DNA of 64,000 nt from Labyrinthula sp. Ha (Eukaryota; Sar; Bigyra; Labyrinthulida; Labyrinthulaceae): contig JAALGZ010000002.1 in the NCBI GenBank assembly GCA_015227615.1, positions 310,001-374,000 on the forward strand, given 5' to 3'. A program made the position numbers and the translations under genes. Each line of letters opens with the position of its first letter. Position 1 is the stretch's first letter. Of the stretch, positions 53,114 through 64,000 are shown one piece after another. Under the pieces are notes generated by a model, which searched no databases, was not told where the DNA came from, and was given only the letters and a program-made list of their open reading frames with translations.

Positions 53114-55414
53114 TAAACGAAAACTTTGCTACCGAGATGTTGTTGAAGAATATGTATAGTTTCGATAGTTGAATAAGAGATAGTAGTATAATTATTAAAT
53201 TCCTCAGCTATTATAAATTTTGTGCTTATACGATTTTTAGGGTGTCTTTTGAAGCAACTTAAGAAGATTACTGCTTTTGACACCAGCAATGATGAGAAAT
53301 TGTAATAGAACTCAGGGGCCATACTTGGTTACTGCAACCTACTCTAATTTCAAGGTAATGTTGTTGCAATTTATATTCATTCTATCCATAAACGAAATTG
53401 TATTCACAGTTCTTTTCATTTTTTACCTATTGGCATAGTAACTAGGAAAATATATTGCAGCTACTGCCATCCACACTGGATGAGCAACAAATGAAAAATA
53501 TCAAGTCAGAGAACAACCACCATAACAGATTCTAGCTATGAATACGAACAGCAGGAATTATTTGATTTTGCTTGGACTTCCAATAGAACACAAACCAAGG
53601 ATACCATCATTTGGTCAAATTTGCACAGCCAAGAGAACATAAATTTCTACAATCAACATGGCTAAGGAAGAGTAAAAAATTTAAATTCAAAATATGACCT
53701 TCCCCCGGAAAATTCAAATCTCAAGACAAGATTAATAAGACCTCATAAATAATACTCGCCTTTTTTCTTATTATAAGAAGCTCTAACAGAAATGTGAAAG
53801 CTCCATTCGCAATGCAGCAACAATCCTTAAATATAAAAAAGAAAAACCTTTATGACCTAATATACCATAGACTATTGCCATCATGCAACGTATCATTACA
53901 GGTATGAGCCATTTTATTAACTGGTTGGTTTCTATCTCTAGTATAATAGCAATATTTATATTAACCTGAGTTTCCAGCAATCTGGTTTTCAACACACAAG
54001 CTAGAAAACCTTAAGGTTATAATCACGAGTGGAGTTATAAATAAGAAAGATAACAAACTACTCTTAGTAAACTTGAACCTGAATACTAATTATTTTTTAC
54101 GTAGTTTCATGTGAATAAATATTAAAGGACATTTGCCGCGGAGGTAACTCTAGAAGAAAATGCATGATCAGTATTAATTATCAAAGCTAAAGATCTCAGT
54201 AAAAAGTTGCAGACCCACGTATAATAATATTTTCCAACTGATTTTCTAAATTAAAAAAATATACCCTATACTTTTTTCTAAGAATAAATAGTAAAACAGA
54301 GTGACTAAAACGAAATAGGCATCAAAATATTTCCTTAGTCAGAGCAAATATTCAGCTTAGGATCTTCAGCGATGAAGTATTACCATATTACAAGAGTCTT
54401 ACATGAGTCAAATACCACAAGTAATAAGCTTATAGACTAAAGATAATTAATACTCGATCGGTAAATCGAAAAAAGGGGGAAACCTTTACAACAGAAGGAA
54501 AAAAGGTGGGGTATGAGAGCCTTTTGCAAATACGATAACACTGAATCTAGCAAAACAATTTTGTTTTCATCATTGTAACCCAAACTTTTAGATAGAAATA
54601 CAATTAAGTTTGAATAGAATCTCAGGATCTTTTAACTTTCAGTGGAGTGGGAGTATGAATTGGCGCACCAGTGTCCTTCTAAGTAAGACTGGAAGCAATC
54701 ATACAACCCAAAACCTTGCTAAAATACATTGTAGTCTGGAATAGCAAAATGATGATAGTCATAAAACCTGAGTAAACGGAACTTAAGTTTGAAACATCTG
54801 ACATCAAAAAAAGTCATAGAAAACAAAGGAATGCAAAGTGAAGTCTCTGTCCGGAAAGTTATACCACTAAAACTTTATTCTTGAAGATCATCACGACGAA
54901 AGAAATAATCACTGTGTGGCTCAGGGATCAATGATAGATGACACCTGCAGCAGGATACTGTTTTCAAAAAGGAAATAAATAAGTTCGAATTTGGGTATGA
55001 TTACTGAGATGAAAAATAAATATTCAGGTGAAAAGGACTCTGTTTAGATAAACATGGTCTTGGTCAATATTACTTAAGAAATAAAAATTTTGCATAAGGA
55101 AGCGAAAACATTCGAAGAATAGCCGGAAGTACAAAATTATGTTCTTAAGTTTGGAACCAAGTCAAATTAAATTAAATCTGACATGTTTAGCAACAATAAT
55201 CAAACCAGTCAGAAATTATGGAACAGTTGGTTGATAAATAACATCCTTTTGAACTAGCATAATATCCTCACAAGGAAATAGACCTTTGCCGTAGTACTTA
55301 CTTGTTTGTTTCTATTAACCATGCAAATCACATTGTTTAAGAAAACTACCGGTCAAATCTGAAGTGTATCAATATCTCTAGTTGATTTAATATTGTAACT
55401 ATAGTATAGGTCTA

Positions 55415-55425
55415 CCCCCCCCCCC
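55415..55425 (+). repeat. Homopolymer of eleven C
   Basis: Eleven C followed by TCCTCCCC make a pyrimidine tract that is unusual in this AT-rich desert. No gene context. Confidence 0.8.
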
Positions 55426-56744
55426 TCCTCCCCTTACAGTGAACACGAATAAAATAATATCAAAAATGTTACAGTAATTCCGTGTTGGACTTTGTGCAAT
55501 TGCTTGGTCATTCTTGTCACAAACACATAATTTTTGGAACAGATATAGATTAAACATTAAGAGGAACCCCTCGCTGAAACTGCACGGAGTTCTAAACTTA
55601 AAATTTAAGGAAAGTTTAGCTTTGTTTGATTCTAGGATATAGTAAAAACTCTTAAAACAGTTCCAATATATTCCAATCTCAAATGTTAGTTTCCTTCCCC
55701 CATTTAAGTTTACCTGAACCTACTACTCTGCCAAATTATTTTCTTTGGCAATTCAAAATAGTTAAAACAAACATATATATATATATATTAAAAATTTTTC
55801 TAACACAGAAAGATTCGTATGTATCTTCAATAGATTCGCCGGGGTTGTACAGAAATACCCGTCACTACAAGAACATTTTTCTGTTTTAAATAGAGAGAAT
55901 GCTCCACATTGGGAGTTACCTTGCTTTTTTAGTCGAAATCATTTTCCTCAAAAGTGTATATGTAGTTTTGAATCTCAATACTATTTGTCTTATCATTTTC
56001 ATCACAATAATTTCCTTGTCTTACATCGATAGAGTTTTAAACATCCTGACATGAGCATTTAAGGCGACTAAGGTAAACTGGATCACCTAAGCTGAACTGT
56101 TGGAATAAGCTTCAAGAATCTTTGAATTATTAATGCTAGGTAGGCAAGGGAATAATTAAAGGTGAAACTATTGGTATTTTAGATATTCAGAGATATCTCA
56201 AAATTTAAAGTGATCATAAGAGAAAATAAATTATTTATTTCGAAGTATAGTGTTTACATCCGACAATAGTTTAAAAAATAACAACACAATATTCTTGATC
56301 TTAGTAAAACTGTAGATTATTCCGAGCCCCAAGACATAGAGCTTCTATCAGTAACTAACTGTTCCCCTTGGATTTTTAAAATCATTATTCCATTGAGCAT
56401 TGAAAATTACATAGTGGACATTTTACTTGCATGCACTGAGTTTATTCTAATATTGTTCAGTATTTCCAAAAACCTCTATAGAATTTGGTAATGCATAGTC
56501 CTTGAAAACTAGAAGTCGCGCCATAAATACATCGTTTTTGTACATAACCTTAATTAAGAAAGGTGCAATCTCATCTTCCGTAGTGATGATTGTAATTCCT
56601 GCTTTTTCTCAAAGGGAATTAGTCCTTTCATTACTGTATGAGTACCTTACCCTATCCTTGATTAAATTCTTCTAACACTTTCAGTTAACATCTTGATATA
56701 TTTGTCAATGAGTTTACACTACAGAAATATTCAGTATTAATCCA

Positions 56745-56762
56745 ATATATATATATATATAT
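56745..56762. repeat. (AT)9 microsatellite
   Basis: Nine AT units in a desert. A similar (AT)8 tract lies at 55773-55788. Confidence 0.85.
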
Positions 56763-59130
56763 TCACTCCCGTACTAACCCCTTCAAGCACTTGCTTCGAT
56801 TCACAATAACCAGAAAAATCTCAAATTTTTATTATGTATAATACAATTAATCTAATTGTGCTTAAGCGGGGTAACAAGCAGCATAGATGTGAAATAAGGG
56901 GTTCTCGTATCCACGACATCCAAAATATAATCAGTAGTTTACAATTCAAAAATTATTAATCTTTCGTTAATAACACACGATGAAAAATGTTTGGACTTAA
57001 TATTACAAACCAATGAAAATCAATGCTATAAGATACTGTTGTCAACAATATGCTATCTAAAGCAATGAATTGGCGTACCACGCTATAGATGTTATTATTA
57101 AATGAATTTTGAGGAAAGTCTAACTGCTTCTTAGTTTAGAATAATGTACTGATATTAACTTCAGTTTAGAATTACTGTCTTGATGTTTGCATCTTTTTCT
57201 TCGTAGCAGTATCTCAGATCAGGAAACTACCCTAAGTAATGATAAAGGAATGAGTCAAATACTTTCTATAAGGTAGACCTTCTAAGATTTGGCAATAGAT
57301 TCAGACATTGGCGTTTACTGTACTTAATAGTAATGTACAATTGTTATCTGCTTAAATGTAATACCATTATTATCAAGGAACGTTCTATCCAAGTACATTG
57401 ATAGTATAGTAAATTGCGCTTTCGGTAGAGCAAAAATGCTCCTAATTTTGGATAATTTTTGATTAGTATTGTACTCTAGGAAATACTTTCTGGTAAATAA
57501 ATGGGCACAAGTACACAACAGCAACACTATAGAAAAGTAAAATCAACAGAATTAGAAATGCGGAAGTTCAATATATATATAGATTATTATATATGAAAAC
57601 AATGAATTAAGCTTTGGTCTGCTTAAGTATTGGGTCAGTCGGCTCTGGATAATACACTATTCTGCAGTAGCATAACGTTTCCTGTTGTATTAATGTCCAA
57701 TGCAGAAGTGGAAGAATATTAAAAAGAGTTTTAAGTACATTAGTTAAAACTCTAGCTTAGATATAAGTCTACTTAACATCGTATTCTAAGATATATACAC
57801 TTCCTGATTCCAACTTTTTCTCTGATCAATACCACAACCAACAACAATACCATTTAGTTTATTTTTAATCTTCAACGTCACAAGAAAATTTTGTAAAGAT
57901 ATTACGGTGAATTATAACTCATAACAGTAGGAATATTATAGTCTTTTTCTGTTTGATGCATCATTCTCTTATTGCTGTACACTCATGTCTCCAATTTATG
58001 TCTATTAATACAATACCAATCTTAATACATCGGGTATTTAAAATTTAGGTAAGACAGGGTCACATACAAGTGCTTTACTAAAAAAAAATAATATAGTTCT
58101 TACATAATTTCTTAGGTTATACCTCATCTAATTTGCTCGGATTATTGGTATAAACTCATGTCGGCCTGACATTTTGCACATGCACAGTTTAATGCAAATT
58201 TTATTAAGAAGGAAGTTGTAGTGCAGTATAAGACAGACAAATAACTCGCATTAGGATCTTCTTAGACATCATCATTTGTATACTAGTTCACAAGCTATTT
58301 TCCATTAGCTAAAAGGAAATGAAATGAGTATGTTCGCTGCAAATCAGATAAAACTACCGTGTTTAGGTTCTAGAATACTTATAACTCTAGCCTCCCACTT
58401 GTTATTTCCTGGTTATGTACCAATACGTTACTTCATACCCATAAACCACAATAAAACGTTTCTTCTAACTTCAATAGAATTGAACATGTGAAATTATAAA
58501 TTACTGCTGAGTTGTTAATATGGTTTCACGCATGAACTGTGTAAGTCTATTATAGGCTCCTAATCGTAATTGCCAAGAGAAAAACTTGGGATGCTAGTAA
58601 ATAGCAAATTGTAATATAAGCATGGCAACATAAGATAACAGCAGGAATAATAATACAAAGCTTATAATTGGAGGCAACTTAAAACTCTTGAGTTCACTTT
58701 GGTATTGGTTCTTATGAATGACTACACGTAGGAAGCAATTATATCCTGTAGTCACAAAAAGAACATTCTGCAGCCAAAGCAAACTCCATAAGCTAAAATT
58801 AGAATCCAAATCACTTTATAATTTATCAGTCTACAGTTTTATTGCCTTCATAGGCTTAATCACTCATGACCAAACCTGAATTCTCTTGTAGAAACGAGTA
58901 TAGATTCTTTGTGCAAAATTTTTTATTTTTTTTAGTTCATTGAAGCCTGTGAAATAATCTCAAGAACTCGTTAATTTGATTGAGATCAATAATGAAGCAG
59001 TGAACACTGCTCCATTAAGTATAATTTTGGAAACCATAAAGAAAAGTGTTCTTGCTGGAGTAGATAAATTCATCTTTACTTTGCAAGACATCATGGTAAA
59101 GGTACAGCCCAACAAGGTTTATTCAATCCT

Positions 59131-59177
59131 CTTAAGATTGTTTCACTTGCCCACTGCACAAAACATACAATCTTAAG
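59131..59177. other. Perfect 11-bp inverted repeat (hairpin)
   Basis: CTTAAGATTGT (59131-59141) and ACAATCTTAAG (59167-59177) are exact reverse complements separated by 25 nt. A second pair, CACTTGC (59143-59149) and GCAAGTG (59177-59183), overlaps it and offers an alternative fold. It lies about 220 nt beyond the stop of the CaMK-like gene, so it may lie in the 3' untranslated region or in an independent element. Confidence 0.6.
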
Positions 59178-59397
59178 CAAGTGATTATTTTGTTCTTAAT
59201 GCTGTAGACACATGTTACACTGTTTCAAGTAATTTCTAATCTAAATTTTCTTGTCGAATGGAAAACGGCAAAGAGAGCATACAAGTAATATGTAGAATAT
59301 GCTTCAGATGAGGATTCGAAACTTCTAATAAAAAAAGAGCATAAAACATTTGCTATAATCCTACACCGAAGAAGTTAATCGAGATTAATCATTTAGT

Positions 59398-60618
59398 TTA
59401 GAAAGCACGTTTTCCCTCTAATACATTTGTTGAACTACTAAACAGGTTTGTTAACGAACTAGAGCGGTTAAGAAACTTTACTGCAGCATGGACAGCGCGT
59501 TGACCAGTTTTCAATTTTTTCCTAGCCTGAATGTCTTTAATTCCTTCCCTTGCCTCATTAATATCAACAGATCTAGATTTCATCAAAGTCGCTCGATCTC
59601 TGTCTTTAACCCATGGATGACTCATCACTTGTTTAATTGTGAGCCTCCTCTCTGGATTGACTACAAACAATCTGCTAATTAGGTCTTTTGCGATTAGAGA
59701 AACTTTTCCCCAGGCAGCTTGATGAAATTCATACTCTGAATTTTTAATCTTCTGGTAAAGTACAGATTTTTTTGTCGCATAAAATGGTTGATATCCACAG
59801 AGTAAAATGTACGTAATTACCCCCAAGGACCATATATCAACTGCAGAAGTGTAATTTTCATTTCCACTTAAAATTTCTGGGGCAATATACCCCGGTGTAC
59901 CCAATCCAGTACTCAACCCCTCATCCTGATGCTTTGCAAAACCAAAATCTGCAATCTTAATTCGTTCTCTACCATCAACCATTGTAATTAAAATATTTTC
60001 AGGTTTTAGATCACGATGCACGATGCCTCGATCATGGCAGTACTTTAAACCTTGTGAAACAGCAAGTATTACATTCTTAGCATCGAGTTCACAATATCTT
60101 TCCTTTTCAACAATCCTGTCAAAGAGTTCTCCTTTTGTTGCCAGTTCAGTAACTAAGTAATAATTCCGATCATCGTGATAATAGCCAAAAAACTGAATTA
60201 CATTAGGATGATTGAGCTTTTCTAATACATCTATCTCTTGGAGAAGACCTTCATAGTCTTTTGCACTAAGTTTTGAGCGAGTAATAATTTTAATTGCTAC
60301 TTTGGACTGCATGTACTTGTCGTATGCCTGCTTTACTACTGAGAAATGCCCCTTACCTAATTTCTTTCCGATTTCATAGCGTTCTCTAAAATATATGATC
60401 TCTTCTTCCTCAGCATTTTTTTCTTCAAAATGATCATCATAGTCAACTGTGAATCTAGAGTTATCTTCTGAAATCTTACCAGTCTGTGCATCCTTTCGTT
60501 TTCCCCATCTCTCACTTTGTCTAAAGCTGTATTCAAAGATTGTATCTGCTGCAGAACTCAACTTTGATGATAGAGTCCTTGCAAAGCTTGAAGCGCTTTG
60601 TACAATGAAATCAATCAT
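59398..60618 (-). CDS. CaMK-family Ser/Thr protein kinase
   Basis: This 406-residue kinase has a catalytic domain at 81-336 with all key motifs: glycine loop GKGHFS (88-93), VAIK Lys110, HRDLKPEN (201-208, arginine-type so activation-loop regulated), DFG (224-226) and APE (246-248). The activation loop TGLGTPGYIAPE and helix LGVITYILLCGYQPFYA are characteristic of CaMKI/CaMKII-like enzymes. After the domain, a segment with KKLKTGQRAVHAAVKFLNR (368-385) looks like the autoinhibitory/calmodulin-binding helix of CaMKs. There are no EF-hands, so it is not a plant-type CDPK. The N-terminus (about 80 residues) includes an amphipathic stretch IVQSASSFARTLSSKLSSAA and an acidic region just before the kinase. 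It is intronless, 175 nt from the SAP/SWIM/RING gene on the same strand. Confidence 0.92.
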   Translation of the reverse strand: MIDFIVQSASSFARTLSSKLSSAADTIFEYSFRQSERWGKRKDAQTGKISEDNSRFTVDYDDHFEEKNAEEEEIIYFRERYEIGKKLGKGHFSVVKQAYDKYMQSKVAIKIITRSKLSAKDYEGLLQEIDVLEKLNHPNVIQFFGYYHDDRNYYLVTELATKGELFDRIVEKERYCELDAKNVILAVSQGLKYCHDRGIVHRDLKPENILITMVDGRERIKIADFGFAKHQDEGLSTGLGTPGYIAPEILSGNENYTSAVDIWSLGVITYILLCGYQPFYATKKSVLYQKIKNSEYEFHQAAWGKVSLIAKDLISRLFVVNPERRLTIKQVMSHPWVKDRDRATLMKSRSVDINEAREGIKDIQARKKLKTGQRAVHAAVKFLNRSSSLTNLFSSSTNVLEGKRAF

Positions 60619-60793
60619 ATTTTAACGTCTAAAAGTGATATGTGGGATTAAAGGTTAGTTAAAAAAAATTAGATATCCCCAAGACTCAATTTTCTGTATT
60701 GTTTCACCCTAAGCAGTTGGGTTTCTTGCTTGGATAGTTGAATGATCAAAGCAAAAACCACACTTTATATATCGTGATCTCATAATCAACATG

Positions 60794-62647
60794 TTATATC
60801 TGATTAGTGCCAGGCTCAGTCAACCATGGTTCCCTGCAATAAGGGCACCTAGGGATCCTGTCTTCTTTTTGAACACTTCTATCTCCTTCAGTCTCCGAAG
60901 TTTCATATGCAGTAAGCTTCTGGAAGCACTTTTTATGTAAAGATTTTCCGCCTAAAAGTTAAACCATATAAAAAGCGTTACAAGAACTTTTACACCAAAC
61001 TAAATCCTCACTTATACTCACATTCTCATAACAGACTTTACATATTTTTTGGGCCCAGTTTTCTCGAATAACTTCTGTAGCTTTTCCAGTCAAATTCATT
61101 TGGGCAGCACTACTTCGGGTAATCATTTTCTTGCTTGAGACTTCAGATCTTTCGTTTTCTACCTTCTTGACTCTCTGCAAAATTTCTATGGTCTCTTTTG
61201 CCGATAGTGTACTCTGCCAGAGAATCTCATCAGTAGTTTCAAAGCGTAAGACTCTCAAAAATATAAAGAGGATATGCGAACACGTAGGTTCTCTTTTCTC
61301 CTGAAGACCATTAGAACCAGCCAAGCAAGAGCACGTAGAGTTTTGAGATATCTTAACATTGAACATCTTGTCCTTTGTTTCAACCTTACAAAGCCAAACG
61401 TGGCTTCGAGTGTCAAACTTAGTTTCAAGAAGAGTAAATCTCGTGGTTAATACAATATTCATGATGTCAGTAAGTGGAAACTGATCACTTCTTCTAAAAA
61501 CTTTTTCCTCCGCAATAGTCAGCTCGGGAGCGGTAACCCTTTGTCGCAAAGAGTTAGACCTCAATCTAGATTTAAATGATTCTAAAAGGCCATTTCCAGA
61601 ACTATTAGATGAAGAAGAAGAATTATTTCTGTCCGAATGGCCAGCATCTTTCTTGTATCTCTTTCTACGCGCTTGAATCTCGAACGGCCCTTCCTCTTTA
61701 ATAGTTTCTAATCTTGAATAATTTTCAGCAAGTGTAACTCCAGAAGGATATAGATCAGGCTTAATTCCTCCAAGCATAGGGTCGTCAAATTCGTCAGCTA
61801 GGCTTTCACCTGTCCCGGGTAGTGGAAACTCAGACAGCCTTTTTTGACACCTCAATTCTTGTACAATCCGGGCAACAAGCTCGGCTTTCCTTCCACTTAA
61901 CCTTAACTTCATCTGTTTACAAACTCGGCGAAGTTCCTTCAAGTTCATACGTTCAAAGCCTTCGGATTCTTCAAGTTTACTAAGGGTGTAGTGATCAAAA
62001 CCGGGATCCTGTTCATGGTCCGACTTTCCAAACAGCTTGACCTCGGGGGATTTAGCAAGCCTTGAAGCAGATCCAACTGTGTCTTCAAAGGCACCGGAAA
62101 AGCTCGCAGCCTCTTTTTTATTATTAACACCAAGACTACGCCACATATCCAAGTCGTCGGTATCTCGTGCCCCTTCCAGATCTCTCTCTAACTCAGAACC
62201 AACACAATTCTGGACTCCCAGACCGTTGGAAAGAAGACTTGTTTCAAAGTGTTCTTCCAAGCGTTGGACAACTTCCTGCTTTCTACCAGAAGATGGGAGA
62301 CCTATAGCCTTGCATTTGTTCCTCAGCTCCACCAACTTGCATTTATTTATTAAACTGTACGAAGGTTGACTTTGCCTGGATTGAGAAAGTTGAGAAAATT
62401 GACTCGGCGTATCAAATAGCTGAAAAGTGGATCCCGAAGAGAAAGTCGAGGTCACGGACTCGGAAAACCTACACCCCCGTGGTGATACTCCCATAAGCAA
62501 GCGCTGTCTGAGCGTTCTCTTACAACCATAGATGGGTAACTGCAGTAATCTAAGACGCTCCTTTAACTGGTGGACAGTCAACTTATCTAGCTCCGATGAC
62601 GACGGTACGCTGTTTACTGAATATGTGTTGCTCTTGCTTGGTTCCAT
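60794..62647 (-). CDS. SAP-SAP-SAP/SWIM/RING protein, putative nuclear E3 ligase, two exons
   Basis: I join 62647-60982 to 60951-60794 across a 30-nt intron, giving 607 residues. Three SAP motifs bind DNA/chromatin: about 20-53 (LTVHQLKERLRLLQLPIYGC), 103-135 (CKLVELRNKCKAIGLPSSGRK) and 233-265 (MNLKELRRVCKQMKLRLSGRK). A SWIM zinc finger follows (CSCLAGSNGLQ...PTCSHI), then a C-terminal RING: CKVCYEN, then VWCKSSCGKSLHKKCF across the splice junction, then RCPYCREPW. SWIM followed by such a RING occurs in ubiquitin ligases such as ZSWIM2 and MEKK1, where CG[N/K][S/N]xH is also seen. The unspliced frame stops within the RING. Ubiquitin ligase activity on chromatin is an inference. A Ser-rich linker (around 345-360) separates the SAPs from the SWIM. 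I have not met this exact triple-SAP layout. Confidence 0.85.
60952..60981 (-). other. 30-nt spliceosomal intron inside the RING codons
   Basis: On the minus strand the intron runs GTAACGC...TTTAACTTTTAG, with TTTAAC as a likely branch point. It lies in phase 1 of a Cys codon (T|GC). It is a multiple of three but carries an in-frame TAA, so retention gives a protein cut before the RING His. Removing it restores CKSSCGKSLHKKCF, which matches known SWIM-associated RINGs, and this independently supports the junction. Confidence 0.85.
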
Positions 62648-64000
62648 TTTGTCCGTTAGCCTCCTGGGAAGAAACGTTGACGGCTTGTTTTAAACGGTTC
62701 GACTCTTTAAGATTTTCGGTCCTGCTTCGCATCTAAACCAGAGGGATAAGGAGAAAAAATAAGGATACGTAACAAAACCTTGGGTAACCCTGTTTTCCCA
62801 AAGTTTGATATCAGCTCTTTGCTCCCACGTGATATCAGGATATTTTACTTTCTGTTGCAGGCGAGTTTAAGTGGAGTGTACAAGAACAAGTTTAAGTTTC
62901 AGCACTGCTGTCAAAAGAGAGGACTGAGTAGACTCTTTTCCCGTGGTTTATCCCTTTACAAACGAAGCAAGACCAAATATATTATTAAGCAACTTTTTCT
63001 CGTATTGATTTTTTGTTTAACCCGGTAGGGAGAGCTTTTTCTTATAAAGATTTTACTTTTTTGAAGACAGCTTTTTGACCTCAAACAGAATCCTAGTTTA
63101 ACGGCTGGAATTTTGGGCAAAGCACATGAGCCAGTTCAAATCACTTATCGGCGTCCGAAAAGACACGATATTATTGATCAAAGTACAAAAATATTCTTAG
63201 TATTTTTCTTTGTTATAATACAAATCCAAATCAATTCACGATATATCGTTTTTTCGTATATAATATCTAAGGGTGCTCCAGGATTTGTAATTTAGCTATC
63301 AGGATATTTGCACAATTTGCAGTTTATTCAGTATTCAGAATACATTATCGAAAATATCGGTATAGTTAAATATTTATATGGGAATCAGGGATATATTTCA
63401 GAATTGTGGTGATAAAAACAAAAGAAAGCATGTAGAATAATGTAATTTAATAATTATAGAATAGTTAATTTATAGCATAAATTAATTATCACTATATATT
63501 CTACATGTTATCAACGGAACTGGCATGCGTAGAGTAATAGACGAACAGAAAAGAAAAGATTTTGAAACGACTTTTGGGTACACAAATGGAAACTTCCCAT
63601 ATAAAGTTATTCCCTAAACAAAAGAAGAGTTCAGGTTGAACAGAGTAACCCAATAATATATTTCTCAAAGGATGCTTCAAAGTTTACTACTGGTTCTATC
63701 TCCCTAATCATAAACTAATTTTTATTGCTACCCTGTATCGGTAAAAGCAAATAACACTAGAAAGTTTTTAGTAGGGTCACATGCTTTAGATTTTAATTGA
63801 CAAAGTAAAAAGACTTTGCTAGAACATCGTTCATTTTGCCTTAAAAAGAATAAAAGTAAAGGCACCAGAGTTCTATAGGTTACAGCACTTCTGCTTCAGT
63901 CTGTTGTACTAGCTGGTCGGACAACCATCTTCGAATAAACGAATTCTTGGCCTGCAATTAGCCACTCAAACAAACTATCAACCCCAACCAAGGAAATTTA
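62648..64000. other. Intergenic region upstream of the SAP/SWIM/RING gene
   Basis: The first 100-150 bases are probably its promoter; I see no clear TATA or CCAAT element. Two short plus-strand frames (62780-63028, 63113-63295) lack an ATG at their starts and match nothing I know. I see nothing else in this stretch, which runs off the window. Confidence 0.55.

Larger units (their letters stand above)
53114..59397. other. AT-rich gene desert
   Basis: I can support no gene here. There is a run of eleven C (55415-55425), (AT)n microsatellites (55773-55788 and 56745-56762), a perfect 11-bp hairpin (59131-59177) and a slightly coding-like frame without an ATG (58958-59176). The last few hundred bases must include the 3' untranslated region of the kinase gene, which ends at 59398. 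The rest shows nothing I can interpret. Confidence 0.6.

Noticed and set aside
1-64000. CRISPR arrays, prophage or bacterial operons
   Set aside because: No regularly spaced repeats or bacterial gene context; the gene set is clearly eukaryotic nuclear.

Overview
The window is eukaryotic nuclear DNA. It carries coatomer, p24, MCM5, NOC2, a DEAD-box RNA helicase, a CaMK-type kinase and a 72-nt tRNA-Trp, and two coding genes are interrupted by GT...AG introns. The standard genetic code fits: TAA, TGA and TAG all end genes. Coding DNA is moderately AT-rich and the spaces between gene clusters are very AT-rich. Introns are rare, and the two I could place are both exactly 30 nt. Few introns, tiny introns and tightly packed clusters suggest a protist or unicellular alga. 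I cannot place it more finely; nothing here proves or excludes a plastid.

The layout is clusters and deserts. Cluster 1 (9.7-18.0 kb): an NTF2/RRM G3BP-like protein, a ribonuclease-inhibitor-type LRR protein with a 30-nt intron, bacterial-type adenylosuccinate lyase, a Cys-rich single-pass membrane protein, an LRR/coiled-coil protein and epsilon-COP. Cluster 2 (26.8-29.9 kb): a DDX49/Dbp8-type helicase and a membrane-anchored JmjC/cupin protein. Cluster 3 (34.0-39.6 kb): NOC2, a p24 cargo receptor and MCM5. Cluster 4 (48.6-53.1 kb): a HAD phosphatase, isoleucyl-tRNA synthetase and tRNA-Trp(CCA). Cluster 5 (59.4-62.6 kb): a CaMK-like kinase and a SAP/SWIM/RING protein whose RING is interrupted by the second 30-nt intron. 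Convergent genes inside clusters end only 2, 4, 34 and 39 nt apart.

The deserts (1-9.7, 18.0-26.8, 29.9-34.0, 39.6-48.6, 53.1-59.4 and 62.6-64 kb) hold no gene I can support. They do hold relics: four copies of a roughly 450-490 bp non-autonomous element. One copy has hAT-like ends and a perfect 8-bp target duplication. There is also a decayed SWIM-finger transposase, a Ty3/gypsy integrase fossil and a possible solo LTR.

The genes are mostly housekeeping: replication (MCM5), ribosome assembly (NOC2, Dbp8-like), translation (IleRS, tRNA-Trp), purine synthesis (adenylosuccinate lyase) and the early secretory pathway (epsilon-COP, p24, JmjC membrane protein). NOC2, p24 and MCM5 share an upstream motif CATCCAAT[C/G]AAAT at nearly the same distance from each ATG. 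The most unusual points are the two equal 30-nt introns, one of which would truncate a RING finger if retained, the shared promoter motif and the hAT-like element family.
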